64,000 nt of DNA from an uncultured Pelagibacteraceae bacterium (GCA_902566705.1 CACFJT010000002.1:81998-145997); one strand, 5' to 3'; positions 1 to 9,977 are shown, numbered from the stretch's first letter. The notes: generated by a model not told the origin, from the sequence alone. Translations and numbers: made by a program.

Positions 1-1081
1 CAGCAATAGCTGCTGGTCCATCCCATGGCTCCATAGTGCTGTTTAAAAAATTAAATAATTGTTGGTGATCTTTTGGTAAAGTTTTATTTTTTTTAGACCA
101 TGCATCTGGAACTAACATAAGCTTCGCCAAAGGAGCAGGCTGACCAGAAATATTTAGTAATTCAAAAACATTGTCTAATGCAGCAGAGTCTGATGCTCCC
201 TGTTGTATAACAGGTTTTAAATTTTCAACGTCATTAAAAAGAGGACTATTCATCTCTTGTTCATGAACTTTCATCCAATTTTTATTTCCTCTATAAGTAT
301 TAATTTCTCCATTATGCGCAATAGCTCTAAAGGGTTGAGCTAAATTCCAGCTAGGTGCTGTGTTTGTTGAAAATCTTTGGTGAAAAATAGCAAACCTTGA
401 AACAAATCTCTCATCTTTTAGATCAAGGTAGAAGTCTGAGATAGCTTCAGCTAAGAACATTCCTTTATAAATAATTGACTTAGAGCTCAATGAACAAATA
501 TAAAAATTGTTTAAAGATTTTTTAAAAGCTTCATTTTCTATCTTTCTCCTAGTTTCATAAATTTTTCTTTCTAAATCTTTATTTGTTAATTCTGGATTAT
601 GAGGTTTAAACAATACTTGGATAATTTCAGGCATTGTTTGAAATGCCTTTTCTCCTAAAACTTTTGGATTAACTGGAACTTGTCTCCAACCATAAATACT
701 AAAATCATTTTTTGTTAATTCACTTTCTACAATAGTTTTGCAACTTTCTTGTGCTGCGTAATCATTCCGAGGCAGAAATATCATGCCCACACATATTTCA
801 GAATTGTCATGTGTGTGTCCTGTCACTTCTATCTTTTCAACAAAGAAATCTTTCGGTATTTCAACATGAATTCCAGCTCCATCACCAGTTTTCCCATCAG
901 CATCTACAGCGCCTCTATGCCAAACAGCTTTTAATGCTTCAATACCATACTCTACAACTTCACGGGATTTTTTACCTTCAGTTGATGCAATTATACCAAC
1001 ACCACAAGCATCATGCTCCATGTCTTCTGAATAAACATTATTTTCTTTTAAAAGGTGAAGGTTCTTTTTATAATTTTCCAT
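1..1081 (-). CDS. gltB: Glutamate synthase large subunit, N-terminal part (3' end outside window)
   Basis: Large subunit of glutamate synthase, which makes two glutamates from glutamine and 2-oxoglutarate in cytosolic ammonia assimilation. The visible 360 residues are the class II glutaminase domain. After a short propeptide the motif DACGVGII places the catalytic Cys at residue 26, exposed as N-terminus after cleavage; further conserved stretches are WHRGAVDADGKTGDGAG, RFSTNT and AHNGEINT. The ATG overlaps the gltD stop (TAATG), so the two genes are translationally coupled with gltD first, the reverse of the E. coli gltBD order. The FMN and Fe-S domains lie beyond the left edge. Identification is secure; whether the rest is intact cannot be seen. 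Confidence 0.95.
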   Translation of the reverse strand, partial: MENYKKNLHLLKENNVYSEDMEHDACGVGIIASTEGKKSREVVEYGIEALKAVWHRGAVDADGKTGDGAGIHVEIPKDFFVEKIEVTGHTHDNSEICVGMIFLPRNDYAAQESCKTIVESELTKNDFSIYGWRQVPVNPKVLGEKAFQTMPEIIQVLFKPHNPELTNKDLERKIYETRRKIENEAFKKSLNNFYICSLSSKSIIYKGMFLAEAISDFYLDLKDERFVSRFAIFHQRFSTNTAPSWNLAQPFRAIAHNGEINTYRGNKNWMKVHEQEMNSPLFNDVENLKPVIQQGASDSAALDNVFELLNISGQPAPLAKLMLVPDAWSKKNKTLPKDHQQLFNFLNSTMEPWDGPAAIA

Positions 1082-2520
1082 TAAGCCACTCTTTTTTCCA
1101 GTTTAGATTTACTCTCTAGATAAGTTTTAATTGAAGCTGCTGCATCTCTTCCATCTTTTATTGCCCAAACAACTAATGAAGCTCCTCTAACTATATCACC
1201 AGCAGCAAACACCCCTTTTATATTTGTTTCCATAGTATCAAAATTTGTTTTAATAGTTCCCCACTTTGTTACTTGTAATTCACTACTATCAAATAAATTT
1301 GGTAAATCCTCAGGATCAAAACCTAGTGCTTTAATAACCATATCTGCTTTTGTTTCGTAACTTGAGCCTTCTTGTACTTGCGGCTTTCTTCTTCCTGTCT
1401 CGTCTGGATCACCTAGTTTAATTTGATCTACAATTATTTTTTCTACTTTATTTGTACCTTTAAATTCTTTAGGACTTGATAACCAAACAAACTCAACGCC
1501 TTCTTCTTCTGCATTTGCAACTTCTCTAGCAGATCCTGGCATATTTTCTTTGTCTCTTCTATACAAACATTTAACAGATTTTGCCTTTTGTCTTATAGAA
1601 GTTCTTACACAATCCATTGCTGTGTCACCTCCACCGATTACAACAACATCTTTACCTTCTGCGTTTAAAATTCCTTTATCAAACAACTCAACATCATCTC
1701 CTAGACCTTTTTTATTAGATGCTGTTAAAAAATCCATTGCAGGAAAAATATTATCAAGATCATTTCCAGGTAAGTTTACTTCTCTTGCTTTATAAACTCC
1801 TGTTGCAATTAAAATTGCATCGTGTTTTTTTCTCAATTGATCTAGGCTTGCATCCTTACCAACTTCAAAATTTTGAACAAACTCAATTCCTCCATCCTTT
1901 AAGAGTTTTGTTCTTCGCTCTACAACTTCTTTTTCTAATTTAAAATTTGGAATTCCATAAATTAATAATCCTCCTGCTCTATCATATCTATCGTAGACAG
2001 TAATTTTATAACCATTTTTTCTTAATTGTTCTGCAGCAGCTAGTCCGGCAGGACCTGCTCCAATAATTCCTACGCTTTGATTTTTTTCGTTCGTTACCTT
2101 AATTGGTTTTACCCAGCCCTGAGCCCAAGCATTATCTGTAATATATTTTTCTACTGATCCAATTGTTACTGTTCCATGACCAGACTGTTCAATTACGCAA
2201 TTTCCCTCGCATAATCTATCTTGGGGGCAAATTCGGCCACATACTTCAGGCATATTGTTTGTGCTTTGGGATAATTCATACGCCTCTTTTAATCTTCCCT
2301 CAGCTGTAAGTTTAAGCCAATCTGGAATGTTGTTACTTAAAGGACAATGAACTTGGCAAAAAGGTACTCCACATTGCGAACACCTACTTGACTGTTCTTT
2401 GGCTTTTTCATTGATATACTCATCATAAATTTCGTTAAAATCTTTCTTTCTGATACCAACTTCCCTTTTAGGTGGAGTTTGTTGACCTATTTTAACAAAT
2501 TTAAGCATTTTATCTGGCAT
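1081..2520 (-). CDS. gltD: Glutamate synthase small subunit
   Basis: NADPH-oxidising small subunit that passes electrons to GltB. The 479 residues match the usual length. Near residues 47-60 is the cysteine cluster CSQCGVPFCQVHC, followed by CGRICPQDRLCEGNC, the ligands of the two 4Fe-4S clusters. IIGAGPAGLAAAEQL is the FAD-binding Rossmann motif and VVIGGGDTAMDCV the NADPH-binding one. GVFAAGDIVRGASLVV near the C-terminus is the second FAD contact. It is the first gene of a gltD-gltB operon. The spacer upstream, shared with the divergent uppP gene, holds a 6-bp dyad that may be an operator. Confidence 0.97.
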   Translation of the reverse strand: MPDKMLKFVKIGQQTPPKREVGIRKKDFNEIYDEYINEKAKEQSSRCSQCGVPFCQVHCPLSNNIPDWLKLTAEGRLKEAYELSQSTNNMPEVCGRICPQDRLCEGNCVIEQSGHGTVTIGSVEKYITDNAWAQGWVKPIKVTNEKNQSVGIIGAGPAGLAAAEQLRKNGYKITVYDRYDRAGGLLIYGIPNFKLEKEVVERRTKLLKDGGIEFVQNFEVGKDASLDQLRKKHDAILIATGVYKAREVNLPGNDLDNIFPAMDFLTASNKKGLGDDVELFDKGILNAEGKDVVVIGGGDTAMDCVRTSIRQKAKSVKCLYRRDKENMPGSAREVANAEEEGVEFVWLSSPKEFKGTNKVEKIIVDQIKLGDPDETGRRKPQVQEGSSYETKADMVIKALGFDPEDLPNLFDSSELQVTKWGTIKTNFDTMETNIKGVFAAGDIVRGASLVVWAIKDGRDAAASIKTYLESKSKLEKRVA

Positions 2521-2577
2521 AATATTATTTAATTTTTGGCAAAATATACCTTGATTTATGTATATAAAGCATAAAAT

Positions 2578-2596
2578 AGGTCATATGTATTGACCT
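2578..2596. promoter_or_regulatory. Dyad AGGTCA-N7-TGACCT in the gltD/uppP spacer
   Basis: A perfect 6-bp inverted repeat with a 7-base spacer lies 58-76 bases upstream of the gltD start codon and about 110 bases upstream of uppP. Size and symmetry suit a dimeric regulator. A second, weaker dyad (GCATA-N5-TATGC) lies at 2641-2655, nearer uppP. No regulator can be named from the sequence. Confidence 0.4.
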
Positions 2597-2703
2597 TAAT
2601 TTTTAAATTATTACCGCCAATAAACAAGTTTTTAGTTTTTGCATAGCTATTATGCTTAAATCGAATTGTTTTAAATAAATACTTTATAAGTTACGAAGAA
2701 ATA

Positions 2704-3468
2704 ATGTTTCAAAATATCATAGAAGTTCTAATTCTCTCTGCAATTCAAGGAATATCAGAATTTCTTCCTATTAGTTCTTCTGCTCATTTAATTTTAGTTT
2801 CTACTTTATATGAATTTAAATCTAGTTCTTTGCTTATTGATATCAGCCTACATCTAGGATCATTAATAGCAATAATTTATTTTTTTAAAGATGAACTGTT
2901 TGATGCTAGAAAAAATAAAAGACTGTTAAGTTTAATTATACTTGGATCTATTCCTTTAGTAATTGTTGGCTATATACTTTATAGTACAGGTTTAATTTAT
3001 CAGTTAAGAAACATAGAAATTATAGCATGGACTACATTTGTATTCGCAATTATATTATATCTCTCAGACAAAAGTAGTTTCAATAAAAAAATTTCTACAA
3101 ACTTAAACTTTCAGTCAATTATATTTATTGGTATTTTTCAAATTTTATCACTTATACCAGGTGTCAGTAGGGCAGGAATTACAATTACAGCTGCAAGAAT
3201 TTTAAAATTTAATAGAGTTGACTCTAGTAAAATATCTTTTTTACTTTCTATCCCAGCATTAGTGGGAGCTAGTGCATTAAGCTTAAAAGATGTTTTTGGA
3301 CAGTCAATTGAATTTAATTACTTAATAATTATTGCAATTATATCTTCTTTTGTTTTTTCTTTTCTAACAGTTAAATTCTTTTTAATTTATATAAATAAAT
3401 TTTCAATGAATGCATTTGTTATTTATAGAATTATAATTGCTTTTATTTTATTTAGTTTAATTTACTAA
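2704..3468 (+). CDS. uppP: Undecaprenyl-diphosphatase UppP/BacA
   Basis: Integral membrane phosphatase that converts undecaprenyl diphosphate to the monophosphate, recycling the lipid carrier for peptidoglycan and other envelope polymers. The 254 residues are almost wholly hydrophobic segments. The two family signatures are present: GISEFLPISSSAHLILV near residues 16-32, with the catalytic Glu and Ser, and PGVSRAGITITAARIL near 152-167. Its 3' end overlaps the convergent transporter gene by 4 bases. It stands alone on this strand and is divergent from gltD. Confidence 0.95.
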   Translation: MFQNIIEVLILSAIQGISEFLPISSSAHLILVSTLYEFKSSSLLIDISLHLGSLIAIIYFFKDELFDARKNKRLLSLIILGSIPLVIVGYILYSTGLIYQLRNIEIIAWTTFVFAIILYLSDKSSFNKKISTNLNFQSIIFIGIFQILSLIPGVSRAGITITAARILKFNRVDSSKISFLLSIPALVGASALSLKDVFGQSIEFNYLIIIAIISSFVFSFLTVKFFLIYINKFSMNAFVIYRIIIAFILFSLIY

Positions 3469-4358
3469 GTATATTTCTTTTTAATTAAAGGTAGTAATTG
3501 AGACAAGAGAACACCACATAAAATAAAAAAGCATCCAAGTAAATTATTAATACCTAAAATTTGATTTAAAATAAACCAGGCAGCTATAGTCGCAAACACA
3601 CCTTCAAGAGAAAAAATTATAGCTGCAGGTGCTGGAGTAATATTACGCTGGGCATAAATTTGTAATACAAATGCAAATCCACCAGATAATATACCTGCAT
3701 ATAAAATTGAATAAATTTCCATTAAAATATTACTTAAAATAAATTCTTCATAAATAATTCCAATTATAAATGAAAAAATAGCTACAATTAAAGTTTGCGC
3801 AGCTCCTAAAGTAAGTGGCAGATTGTATTTACTTATAATGATCCCAGTAAAAATGATATGAGTACTCCAAAATAAAGCTCCAAGAACAACTAAAGTATCT
3901 CCTAATCTTACTGTTGCATCATGAAAATTTGTTAATAAATATCCTCCAATTAAACATAGAACTACTGATGGCCATACACTCCAATGTATTGATTTTTTAC
4001 TAAACAAAAAAATGATAATCGGCACCATCGGCACATAAAAAATTGTAAAAAAAGCAGCATTTGCAACATCTGTATAAAGCAAAGCAACTTGTTGTAGTGC
4101 TGAGCCTAAGAATAAAGAAATTCCAATTAATAATGAATAAATTATGAAAGTTTTTTTATCTAATTTAAATTCTGATTTAAAATTTTTTAATTCAAATAAA
4201 ATCATAAGTGGAATTATTGCTAAAAAACCAACAAAAAACCTCACAGCATTAAATGTAAAAGGGCCAATATTATCCATACCCGTATCTTGGGCGATAAAAG
4301 TTGTTCCCCAAATGAAAGTGCACAATAAAGCACTAAATAATGATATGGATTTACTCAT
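3465..4358 (-). CDS. EamA/DMT-family membrane transporter
   Basis: Drug/metabolite transporter superfamily protein of 297 residues with about ten predicted membrane segments in two EamA repeats. The first opens with FSALLCTFIWGTTFIAQDTG, the second follows near ALFWSTHIIFTGIIISK. The conserved N-terminal 'WGTTF' pattern and the PAPAAIIFSLEGVFATIAAW stretch in the second repeat are typical of this family. Substrates range from amino acids to metabolites and cannot be inferred here. It lies 6 bases downstream of aceF on the same strand and may be read through from the PDH genes. Confidence 0.85.
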   Translation of the reverse strand: MSKSISLFSALLCTFIWGTTFIAQDTGMDNIGPFTFNAVRFFVGFLAIIPLMILFELKNFKSEFKLDKKTFIIYSLLIGISLFLGSALQQVALLYTDVANAAFFTIFYVPMVPIIIFLFSKKSIHWSVWPSVVLCLIGGYLLTNFHDATVRLGDTLVVLGALFWSTHIIFTGIIISKYNLPLTLGAAQTLIVAIFSFIIGIIYEEFILSNILMEIYSILYAGILSGGFAFVLQIYAQRNITPAPAAIIFSLEGVFATIAAWFILNQILGINNLLGCFFILCGVLLSQLLPLIKKKYT

Positions 4359-4364
4359 TTTTAA

Positions 4365-5627
4365 TTAGACAGCTAATTTATAAGCAAAATTTTTGCCTAA
4401 GCTTTCTTTTAGATCATTATTAAATCTAGCTGCTTCAGCACCATCAATAATTCTGTGATCATAAGATAAAGAAATTGGCAACATAGTCCTTGTTTGAAAC
4501 TTCCCATTCATAAAAATTTGTTTTTTTTCTGACCTTCCTACTCCCAAGATAGCAACTTCGGGATAATTAATTATAGGAGTAAAAAATGAACCTCCTATAC
4601 CACCTAAACTCGTAATTGTCATCGAGCCGCCAAACAATTCTTTTTTATCAATTTTTAAATCTCTACAAAGTTCGCTTACCTCTTTCAATTCTTTACTTAT
4701 CAGAGAAATTTTTTTGTTATTTGCATTTCTTATTTTTGGAACCATTAATCCATTTGGAGTGTCAACTGCTATCCCAATATGGTAATATTTTTTTAAAGTC
4801 ATTTTTCCAGTCTCAATTTCGTCAATAGAAGAATTAAAACTAGGAAATTTCTTAAGAGATGCAACTAGAGCCTTTATAATAAAGGCTAGAGGTGTAATTT
4901 TAATTTTTTCTCCAGTATACATATCTTTTAATGAACTTCTAAAACTTTCCATCTCAGTTATGTCAGCTTCATCATGATTTGTAACATGAGGAATTGTTGT
5001 CCACGAATTTGTAAGATATTTCGATGATAATTTTTTTACTCTTGGTATGTCTTTAATCTCTATTTCACCAAAATCAGAATGTTCAAATTCGTTTTTAATT
5101 TTATCAGGTTTACTTTCTTTTGCTACAACATCATTTTTTGAATTAAAGGATACAAATTTTTTAATATCATCTTCAACAACTCTACCATCTTTCTGACTTC
5201 CAGATACTTGATTAATATTTACGCCAAGTTCTCTAGCAAATTTTCTAGCTTTTGGACTTGCAGATGCAATATCTGAAATATTTTTTTTAGATAGTGTTTT
5301 TTCTTGGATTTCTGGTTTTATTACCTCAATTTTTTTAAACTCTTTTTCAATTTTTGGTTTTTCTTTAATCTCTTCTTTTTTAACTTCTGAAGTACTTTCT
5401 AAAGTTAAAATTAAGTCGCCTTCAGAAACTTTATCTCCTATCTTTATTTTTAAATTTTTAATTTTACCCTCTAAATTTGATGGTATTTCTACACTAGATT
5501 TATCACTTTCAATTGTTATTAAGGCATCATTTTTTTTAATTAATTGACCTTCAGTTACTAATAACTCAATAACCTCAACATCTTTAAAATCTCCAATATT
5601 AGGTACTTTAATCTCAGTTTCTGACAT
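4365..5627 (-). CDS. aceF: Pyruvate dehydrogenase E2, dihydrolipoamide acetyltransferase
   Basis: Core acetyltransferase of the pyruvate dehydrogenase complex. Domains in order: one lipoyl domain (residues 1-76, lipoyl Lys43 in ESDKSSVEIPS), a Lys/Glu-rich linker, the peripheral subunit-binding domain (ASPKARKFARELGVNINQVSG, about 120-155), and the catalytic domain ending in SYDHRIIDGAEAARF with the active-site His and Asp. At 420 residues it is shorter than the E. coli protein, which has three lipoyl domains. The start overlaps the aceE stop by one base (TAATG). A second lipoyl domain is supplied by the E1 subunit encoded upstream. No E3 (lpd) gene is next to it. Confidence 0.96.
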   Translation of the reverse strand: MSETEIKVPNIGDFKDVEVIELLVTEGQLIKKNDALITIESDKSSVEIPSNLEGKIKNLKIKIGDKVSEGDLILTLESTSEVKKEEIKEKPKIEKEFKKIEVIKPEIQEKTLSKKNISDIASASPKARKFARELGVNINQVSGSQKDGRVVEDDIKKFVSFNSKNDVVAKESKPDKIKNEFEHSDFGEIEIKDIPRVKKLSSKYLTNSWTTIPHVTNHDEADITEMESFRSSLKDMYTGEKIKITPLAFIIKALVASLKKFPSFNSSIDEIETGKMTLKKYYHIGIAVDTPNGLMVPKIRNANNKKISLISKELKEVSELCRDLKIDKKELFGGSMTITSLGGIGGSFFTPIINYPEVAILGVGRSEKKQIFMNGKFQTRTMLPISLSYDHRIIDGAEAARFNNDLKESLGKNFAYKLAV

Positions 5628-8600
5628 TATAATTTTGTTGGCATTGGTTTATTAGTATCAATATTATACTTCTTCATTGCATCTTTTGCATATTTAGAAG
5701 TTATAAGCTGTTCTTTTGCTAAAATACTTAAACCATAAGCAACCAAGTGTTCTTTATCTACCTCAAAAAATTTTCTTAAATTTTTTCTTGTATCACTTCT
5801 TCCAAAACCATCTGCTCCTAATGAATAAAAGCTTTTACTAGTATAAGGTCTGATTTGATCTGAATTCATTCTCATATAGTCCGATGCAGCCATTATTGGG
5901 CCTTCAGTTTTGCCTAAGCATTTCTCAACATAAGATTTTTTCGGTTCTTTATCGGGGTTTAAAAGATTGTATCTTTCTACTTCCATTCCATCTTTTCTTA
6001 ATTCATTAAAACTTGTCACACTCCATATCTCACTATCAATTTGATAATCATTTTGTAAAATCTCTGCAGCTGATATCATTTCTCTCAATATTGTTCCTGA
6101 ACCTAAAAGTTGAATTTTAGTCTTTTTGTATTTGTTAAATTCTTTTATTTTATACATACCCTTTAAAATACCTTCTTCACAATTTTTATCCTTTGGCATT
6201 TCTGGATGAGAATAATTTTCATTCATTGTTGTAATATAATAAAAAACATTCTCATTTTTCTCATGCATTCTTCTTAAACCCTCTCTAAAAATTACAGCTA
6301 ATTCATAATGAAATGTGGGATCATAAGTAACACAATTTGGAATAGTCGATGCAATTAAATGACTATGTCCATCCTGGTGTTGTAAACCTTCTCCAGCTAG
6401 TGTTGTCCTTCCAGCTGTTGCACCAACCAAAAATCCTCTAGCCTGGCTGTCTCCAGCAGCCCAAGCTAAATCTCCTACTCTTTGAAACCCAAACATTGAA
6501 TAAAATATATAAATAGGGATCATTTCAATATCATGATTAGTATATGCAGTGGCAGCAGCAATCCATGAAGACATTGCACCAGCTTCATTAATACCTTCCT
6601 CTAAAACTTGACCGCTCTTATCCTCTCTGTAAGAACTTAATTGAGCTGCATCCTCAGGTTCATATTTTTGTCCCTCATGAGCGTAAATTCCTATTTTTTG
6701 AAAAAAACCTTCCATACCAAACGTTCTTGCTTCATCAGGAATAATAGGAACTAGTCTAGGAGATATATTTTTATCCCTTAATAAATTTGTTAACATTCTT
6801 ACCAATGCCATAGTGGTAGACATTTCTTTTTCACCAGTCGATACTTTCATGAAATCAAAAATATCTTTTGAGGGCGCTTTAATTGGTTTAGCAAAAGTTG
6901 AACGTTCAGGTAAATATCCACCTAATTTAATTCTTCTTTCTTTAATATATTTAATTTCTGGAGATTTCTCGTCAGGCCTAAAGTATTCAATATTTCTTAC
7001 CTGTTCGTCTGTTAAGGGAACGTCAAATCGATCTCTATAATACATTAAATCATCAACATCTAATTTTTTAGTTTGGTGTGTAGTATTAACACTTTCACCA
7101 GACTTTCCCATACCATAACCTTTTATAGTTTTTGCGATAATTACTGTTGGAGTTCCTTGATGTTTAGTTGCTTTATCATAAGCAGCGAAAACTTTATGAG
7201 GATCGTGTCCACCTCTATTAAGCCTCCAGATATCTGTATCTGACATGCTTGATACTAATTGAAGTGTTTCTGGATATTTTCCAAAAAACTTTTCTCTAAC
7301 ATAAGCACCATCTCTTGCTTTCATTGCCTGGTATTCACCATCAACCGTCTCATTCATGGCTTTAACCAAATGACCAGTTTTATCATTTACAATTAATGAG
7401 TCCCAATATGATCCCCAAATAACTTTTATTACATTCCAGCCTGATCCTCTAAAACTTCCTTCAAGCTCTTGAATAATTTTACCATTACCTCTAACTGGAC
7501 CATCTAATCTTTGAAGATTACAATTAATTACAAATATTAAATTATCTAAATTTTCTCTAGCAGCTAATCCAATAGCTCCCATTGACTCAGGCTCATCCAT
7601 CTCCCCATCGCCTAAAAAAGCCCACACCTTTCTTCCTTCATCCTTAATTAAACCTCTATTAATTAAATATTTCATGTATCTAGCTTGATAAATAGCAAGC
7701 ATTGGGCCTAACCCCATTGATACAGTAGGGAACTGCCAAAAATTTGGCATCAACCATGGGTGTGGATATGACGATAGACCCCCAGGTTTTACTTCCTGTC
7801 TGAAACTATCTAATTGTTTTTCATTTAATCTACCTTCTAAGAAAGCTCTTGCGTACATGCCTGGAGCACTGTGACCTTGAAAATAAATTAAATCTCCACC
7901 AAATTTGTTATTTTTTGCTCTCCAAAAATGGTTCATACCTACATCGTATAATGTTGCGGCAGATGCAAATGTACCAATATGTCCACCAAGCTCAGGATAT
8001 TTTTTATTTGCACGTACTACCATTGCAGCCGCATTCCATCTAATTAACGATCTTATTCTTCTTTCGATATTTTGATCACCACTAGATTTTACTTCAGCCT
8101 CAGGAGGTATTGTATTAATGTATGGTGTATTTTGAGTGTAAGGAATATTTGCTCCTTCACGATAAGCTTTATTAATTAATTCTTTTATTAAGAAATGGGC
8201 TCTGTGGTTTCCATCTTTGGAAATTACCGCAGATAAAGATTCCAACCAATCTTGAGTTTCAAGTGGATCAATATCAGAACCATTGACAACTTGAATTGTA
8301 GATTGTTTTTTCTCAATTATTGGTTCAGTAGTAGTTTCTTTTTCCTCTTTTTTAGCCATTGCTTCTTCAGCTTGTTTAATTATATTTTCTGTATCTTTAG
8401 GTATAGTACTTTCTGATGATGTTTTTGATGATGATGTAAGGTTAAGCAATAAATCTCCCTTGGAAACTTTATCACCAACTTTAACTGCTACACTATCTAT
8501 TTTTCCAGTAACTGTAGAGGGAATTTCAACGCTTGATTTATCACTTTCAATAGTGACTATTGGATCATTTTCTTTAATTTGATCGCCTGCTTTTACAAGT

Positions 8601-8662
8601 ATCTCTATAACCTCAACATTTTCGAAGTCACCAATGTCAGGTACAAGTAATTTTTCGCTCAT
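5627..8662 (-). CDS. aceE: Pyruvate dehydrogenase E1 (homodimeric type) with N-terminal lipoyl domain
   Basis: Thiamine-diphosphate enzyme that decarboxylates pyruvate and acetylates lipoyl groups. The 1011 residues exceed the ~890 of E. coli AceE because residues 1-78 form a lipoyl domain (MSEKLLVPDIGDFENVEV..., lipoyl Lys42 in ESDKSSVEIPS), joined by a charged, low-complexity linker (79-127) to a complete E1. E1 begins at about 129 (DIDPLETQDWL). The ThDP/Mg motif GDGEMDEPES is at 351-360, followed by NCNLQRLDG. The lipoyl domain is very similar to that of the aceF product encoded just downstream, suggesting duplication into E1. It is the first gene of an aceE-aceF unit. Function is secure; the fusion is the unusual part. 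Confidence 0.96.
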   Translation of the reverse strand: MSEKLLVPDIGDFENVEVIEILVKAGDQIKENDPIVTIESDKSSVEIPSTVTGKIDSVAVKVGDKVSKGDLLLNLTSSSKTSSESTIPKDTENIIKQAEEAMAKKEEKETTTEPIIEKKQSTIQVVNGSDIDPLETQDWLESLSAVISKDGNHRAHFLIKELINKAYREGANIPYTQNTPYINTIPPEAEVKSSGDQNIERRIRSLIRWNAAAMVVRANKKYPELGGHIGTFASAATLYDVGMNHFWRAKNNKFGGDLIYFQGHSAPGMYARAFLEGRLNEKQLDSFRQEVKPGGLSSYPHPWLMPNFWQFPTVSMGLGPMLAIYQARYMKYLINRGLIKDEGRKVWAFLGDGEMDEPESMGAIGLAARENLDNLIFVINCNLQRLDGPVRGNGKIIQELEGSFRGSGWNVIKVIWGSYWDSLIVNDKTGHLVKAMNETVDGEYQAMKARDGAYVREKFFGKYPETLQLVSSMSDTDIWRLNRGGHDPHKVFAAYDKATKHQGTPTVIIAKTIKGYGMGKSGESVNTTHQTKKLDVDDLMYYRDRFDVPLTDEQVRNIEYFRPDEKSPEIKYIKERRIKLGGYLPERSTFAKPIKAPSKDIFDFMKVSTGEKEMSTTMALVRMLTNLLRDKNISPRLVPIIPDEARTFGMEGFFQKIGIYAHEGQKYEPEDAAQLSSYREDKSGQVLEEGINEAGAMSSWIAAATAYTNHDIEMIPIYIFYSMFGFQRVGDLAWAAGDSQARGFLVGATAGRTTLAGEGLQHQDGHSHLIASTIPNCVTYDPTFHYELAVIFREGLRRMHEKNENVFYYITTMNENYSHPEMPKDKNCEEGILKGMYKIKEFNKYKKTKIQLLGSGTILREMISAAEILQNDYQIDSEIWSVTSFNELRKDGMEVERYNLLNPDKEPKKSYVEKCLGKTEGPIMAASDYMRMNSDQIRPYTSKSFYSLGADGFGRSDTRKNLRKFFEVDKEHLVAYGLSILAKEQLITSKYAKDAMKKYNIDTNKPMPTKL

Positions 8663-8789
8663 TTTTAAAATGTTTTATATACCCAAAAAAACATTATTGG
8701 ATTTTATTTTATCACATTAATAAGGTTTTTTCGTTAATCTTATATTTTTATTATGCAAAAAATAAAAAAATAAATGAAATTTAAGCTTT

Positions 8790-9977
8790 TTAGCTCCTCT
8801 CAATACACATGGCTATTCCCATACCACCACCTATACAGAGTGCCGCACAACCTTTTTTTTTATCTTGCTTTATCATTTCGTAAATAAGTGTAACCAAAAT
8901 TCTTGTACCAGAAGCTCCAATCGGATGACCTAAGGCAATTGCTCCTCCATTGACATTCACTTTTTTCTCAGGAATTTTTAATTCTTTAATTACTGCAATA
9001 CTTTGTGCTGCAAATGCTTCATTAATTTCAAATAAGTCAACTTCATCTATTTTCCAATTTGCTTTAGATAAAGCCTCTTGAATTGAAGGTATGGGTCCAA
9101 GTCCCATTAACGAAGGTTCCACACCACAAGTAGCCCAAGATACAATTTTAACTAATGGCTCTAAGGATTTTTTTTCTGCTTGTTTTCTTGACATCAAAAC
9201 TAAGGCTGCTGCACCATCATTTATACCTGAAGAATTTCCAGGTGTTACAGTACCATTTTCTTTGAAAACTGTTTTTAATTTTTTTAAATCATCTATACTT
9301 AAATTTTCTCTAGGATGTTCATCTTTTTCAAAAATAAATTTTTTATTACCATCTTCAATTAGTACTTTAATCAGCTCATCCTGAAATTTATTTTCACTGT
9401 ATGCTTTCTCTGCTTTTTTCTGAGAATTTAAAGAAAAATTATCTTGTTCATCTCTTGAAATTTTATATTTCTCAGCAACGTTCTCAGCAGTAACACCCAT
9501 ATGATAATCATTAAAAGAGTCCAATAGACCATCTTTTATCATTGTATCTACTAATTTTTTTTCAGAAAATTTTTTATCTTCTCTATAATAAATTGCATGA
9601 GTAGCACTAGACATATTTTCTTGACCACCTGCAACAACTATTTGATTTTCTCCCAAGCTGATTGATTGATAACCAGAAACAACAGATCTTAATCCAGATC
9701 CACAAACTTGATTGACAATATGAGCAGGTTTTGAAACTGGTACTCCAGCTCCAACCGATGCTTGTCTAGCAGGATTTTGGCCAAGTCCAGAAGTTAAAAC
9801 ATGCCCCATGATTACTTCATCTATCTCATCTACATCTAATTTTGATTTGTAAATTACCTCTTTAATTACTATTGACCCTAATTTTGATGCACTAAGATTC
9901 TTTAATGATCCTTTATAACTTCCTATTGGAGTTCTTAGCGCAGATGTAATAACAACATCGTTAGGTTTTTTGTTCAT
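8790..9977 (-). CDS. Acetyl-CoA C-acetyltransferase (thiolase)
   Basis: Thiolase of 395 residues, most like the biosynthetic acetoacetyl-CoA thiolases (PhaA/AtoB type), which join or split acetyl-CoA units. The nucleophilic Cys lies in VNQVCGSGLRSVV near residue 90. The C-terminal catalytic residues lie in GGAIALGHPIGASG (His) and CIGGGMGIA (Cys). Acetoacetyl-CoA synthetase is encoded 0.7 kb away on the same strand, so the pair could link ketone bodies or acetoacetate to acetyl-CoA. Exact chain-length preference cannot be read from sequence alone, so no gene symbol is given. Confidence 0.93.
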   Translation of the reverse strand: MNKKPNDVVITSALRTPIGSYKGSLKNLSASKLGSIVIKEVIYKSKLDVDEIDEVIMGHVLTSGLGQNPARQASVGAGVPVSKPAHIVNQVCGSGLRSVVSGYQSISLGENQIVVAGGQENMSSATHAIYYREDKKFSEKKLVDTMIKDGLLDSFNDYHMGVTAENVAEKYKISRDEQDNFSLNSQKKAEKAYSENKFQDELIKVLIEDGNKKFIFEKDEHPRENLSIDDLKKLKTVFKENGTVTPGNSSGINDGAAALVLMSRKQAEKKSLEPLVKIVSWATCGVEPSLMGLGPIPSIQEALSKANWKIDEVDLFEINEAFAAQSIAVIKELKIPEKKVNVNGGAIALGHPIGASGTRILVTLIYEMIKQDKKKGCAALCIGGGMGIAMCIERS

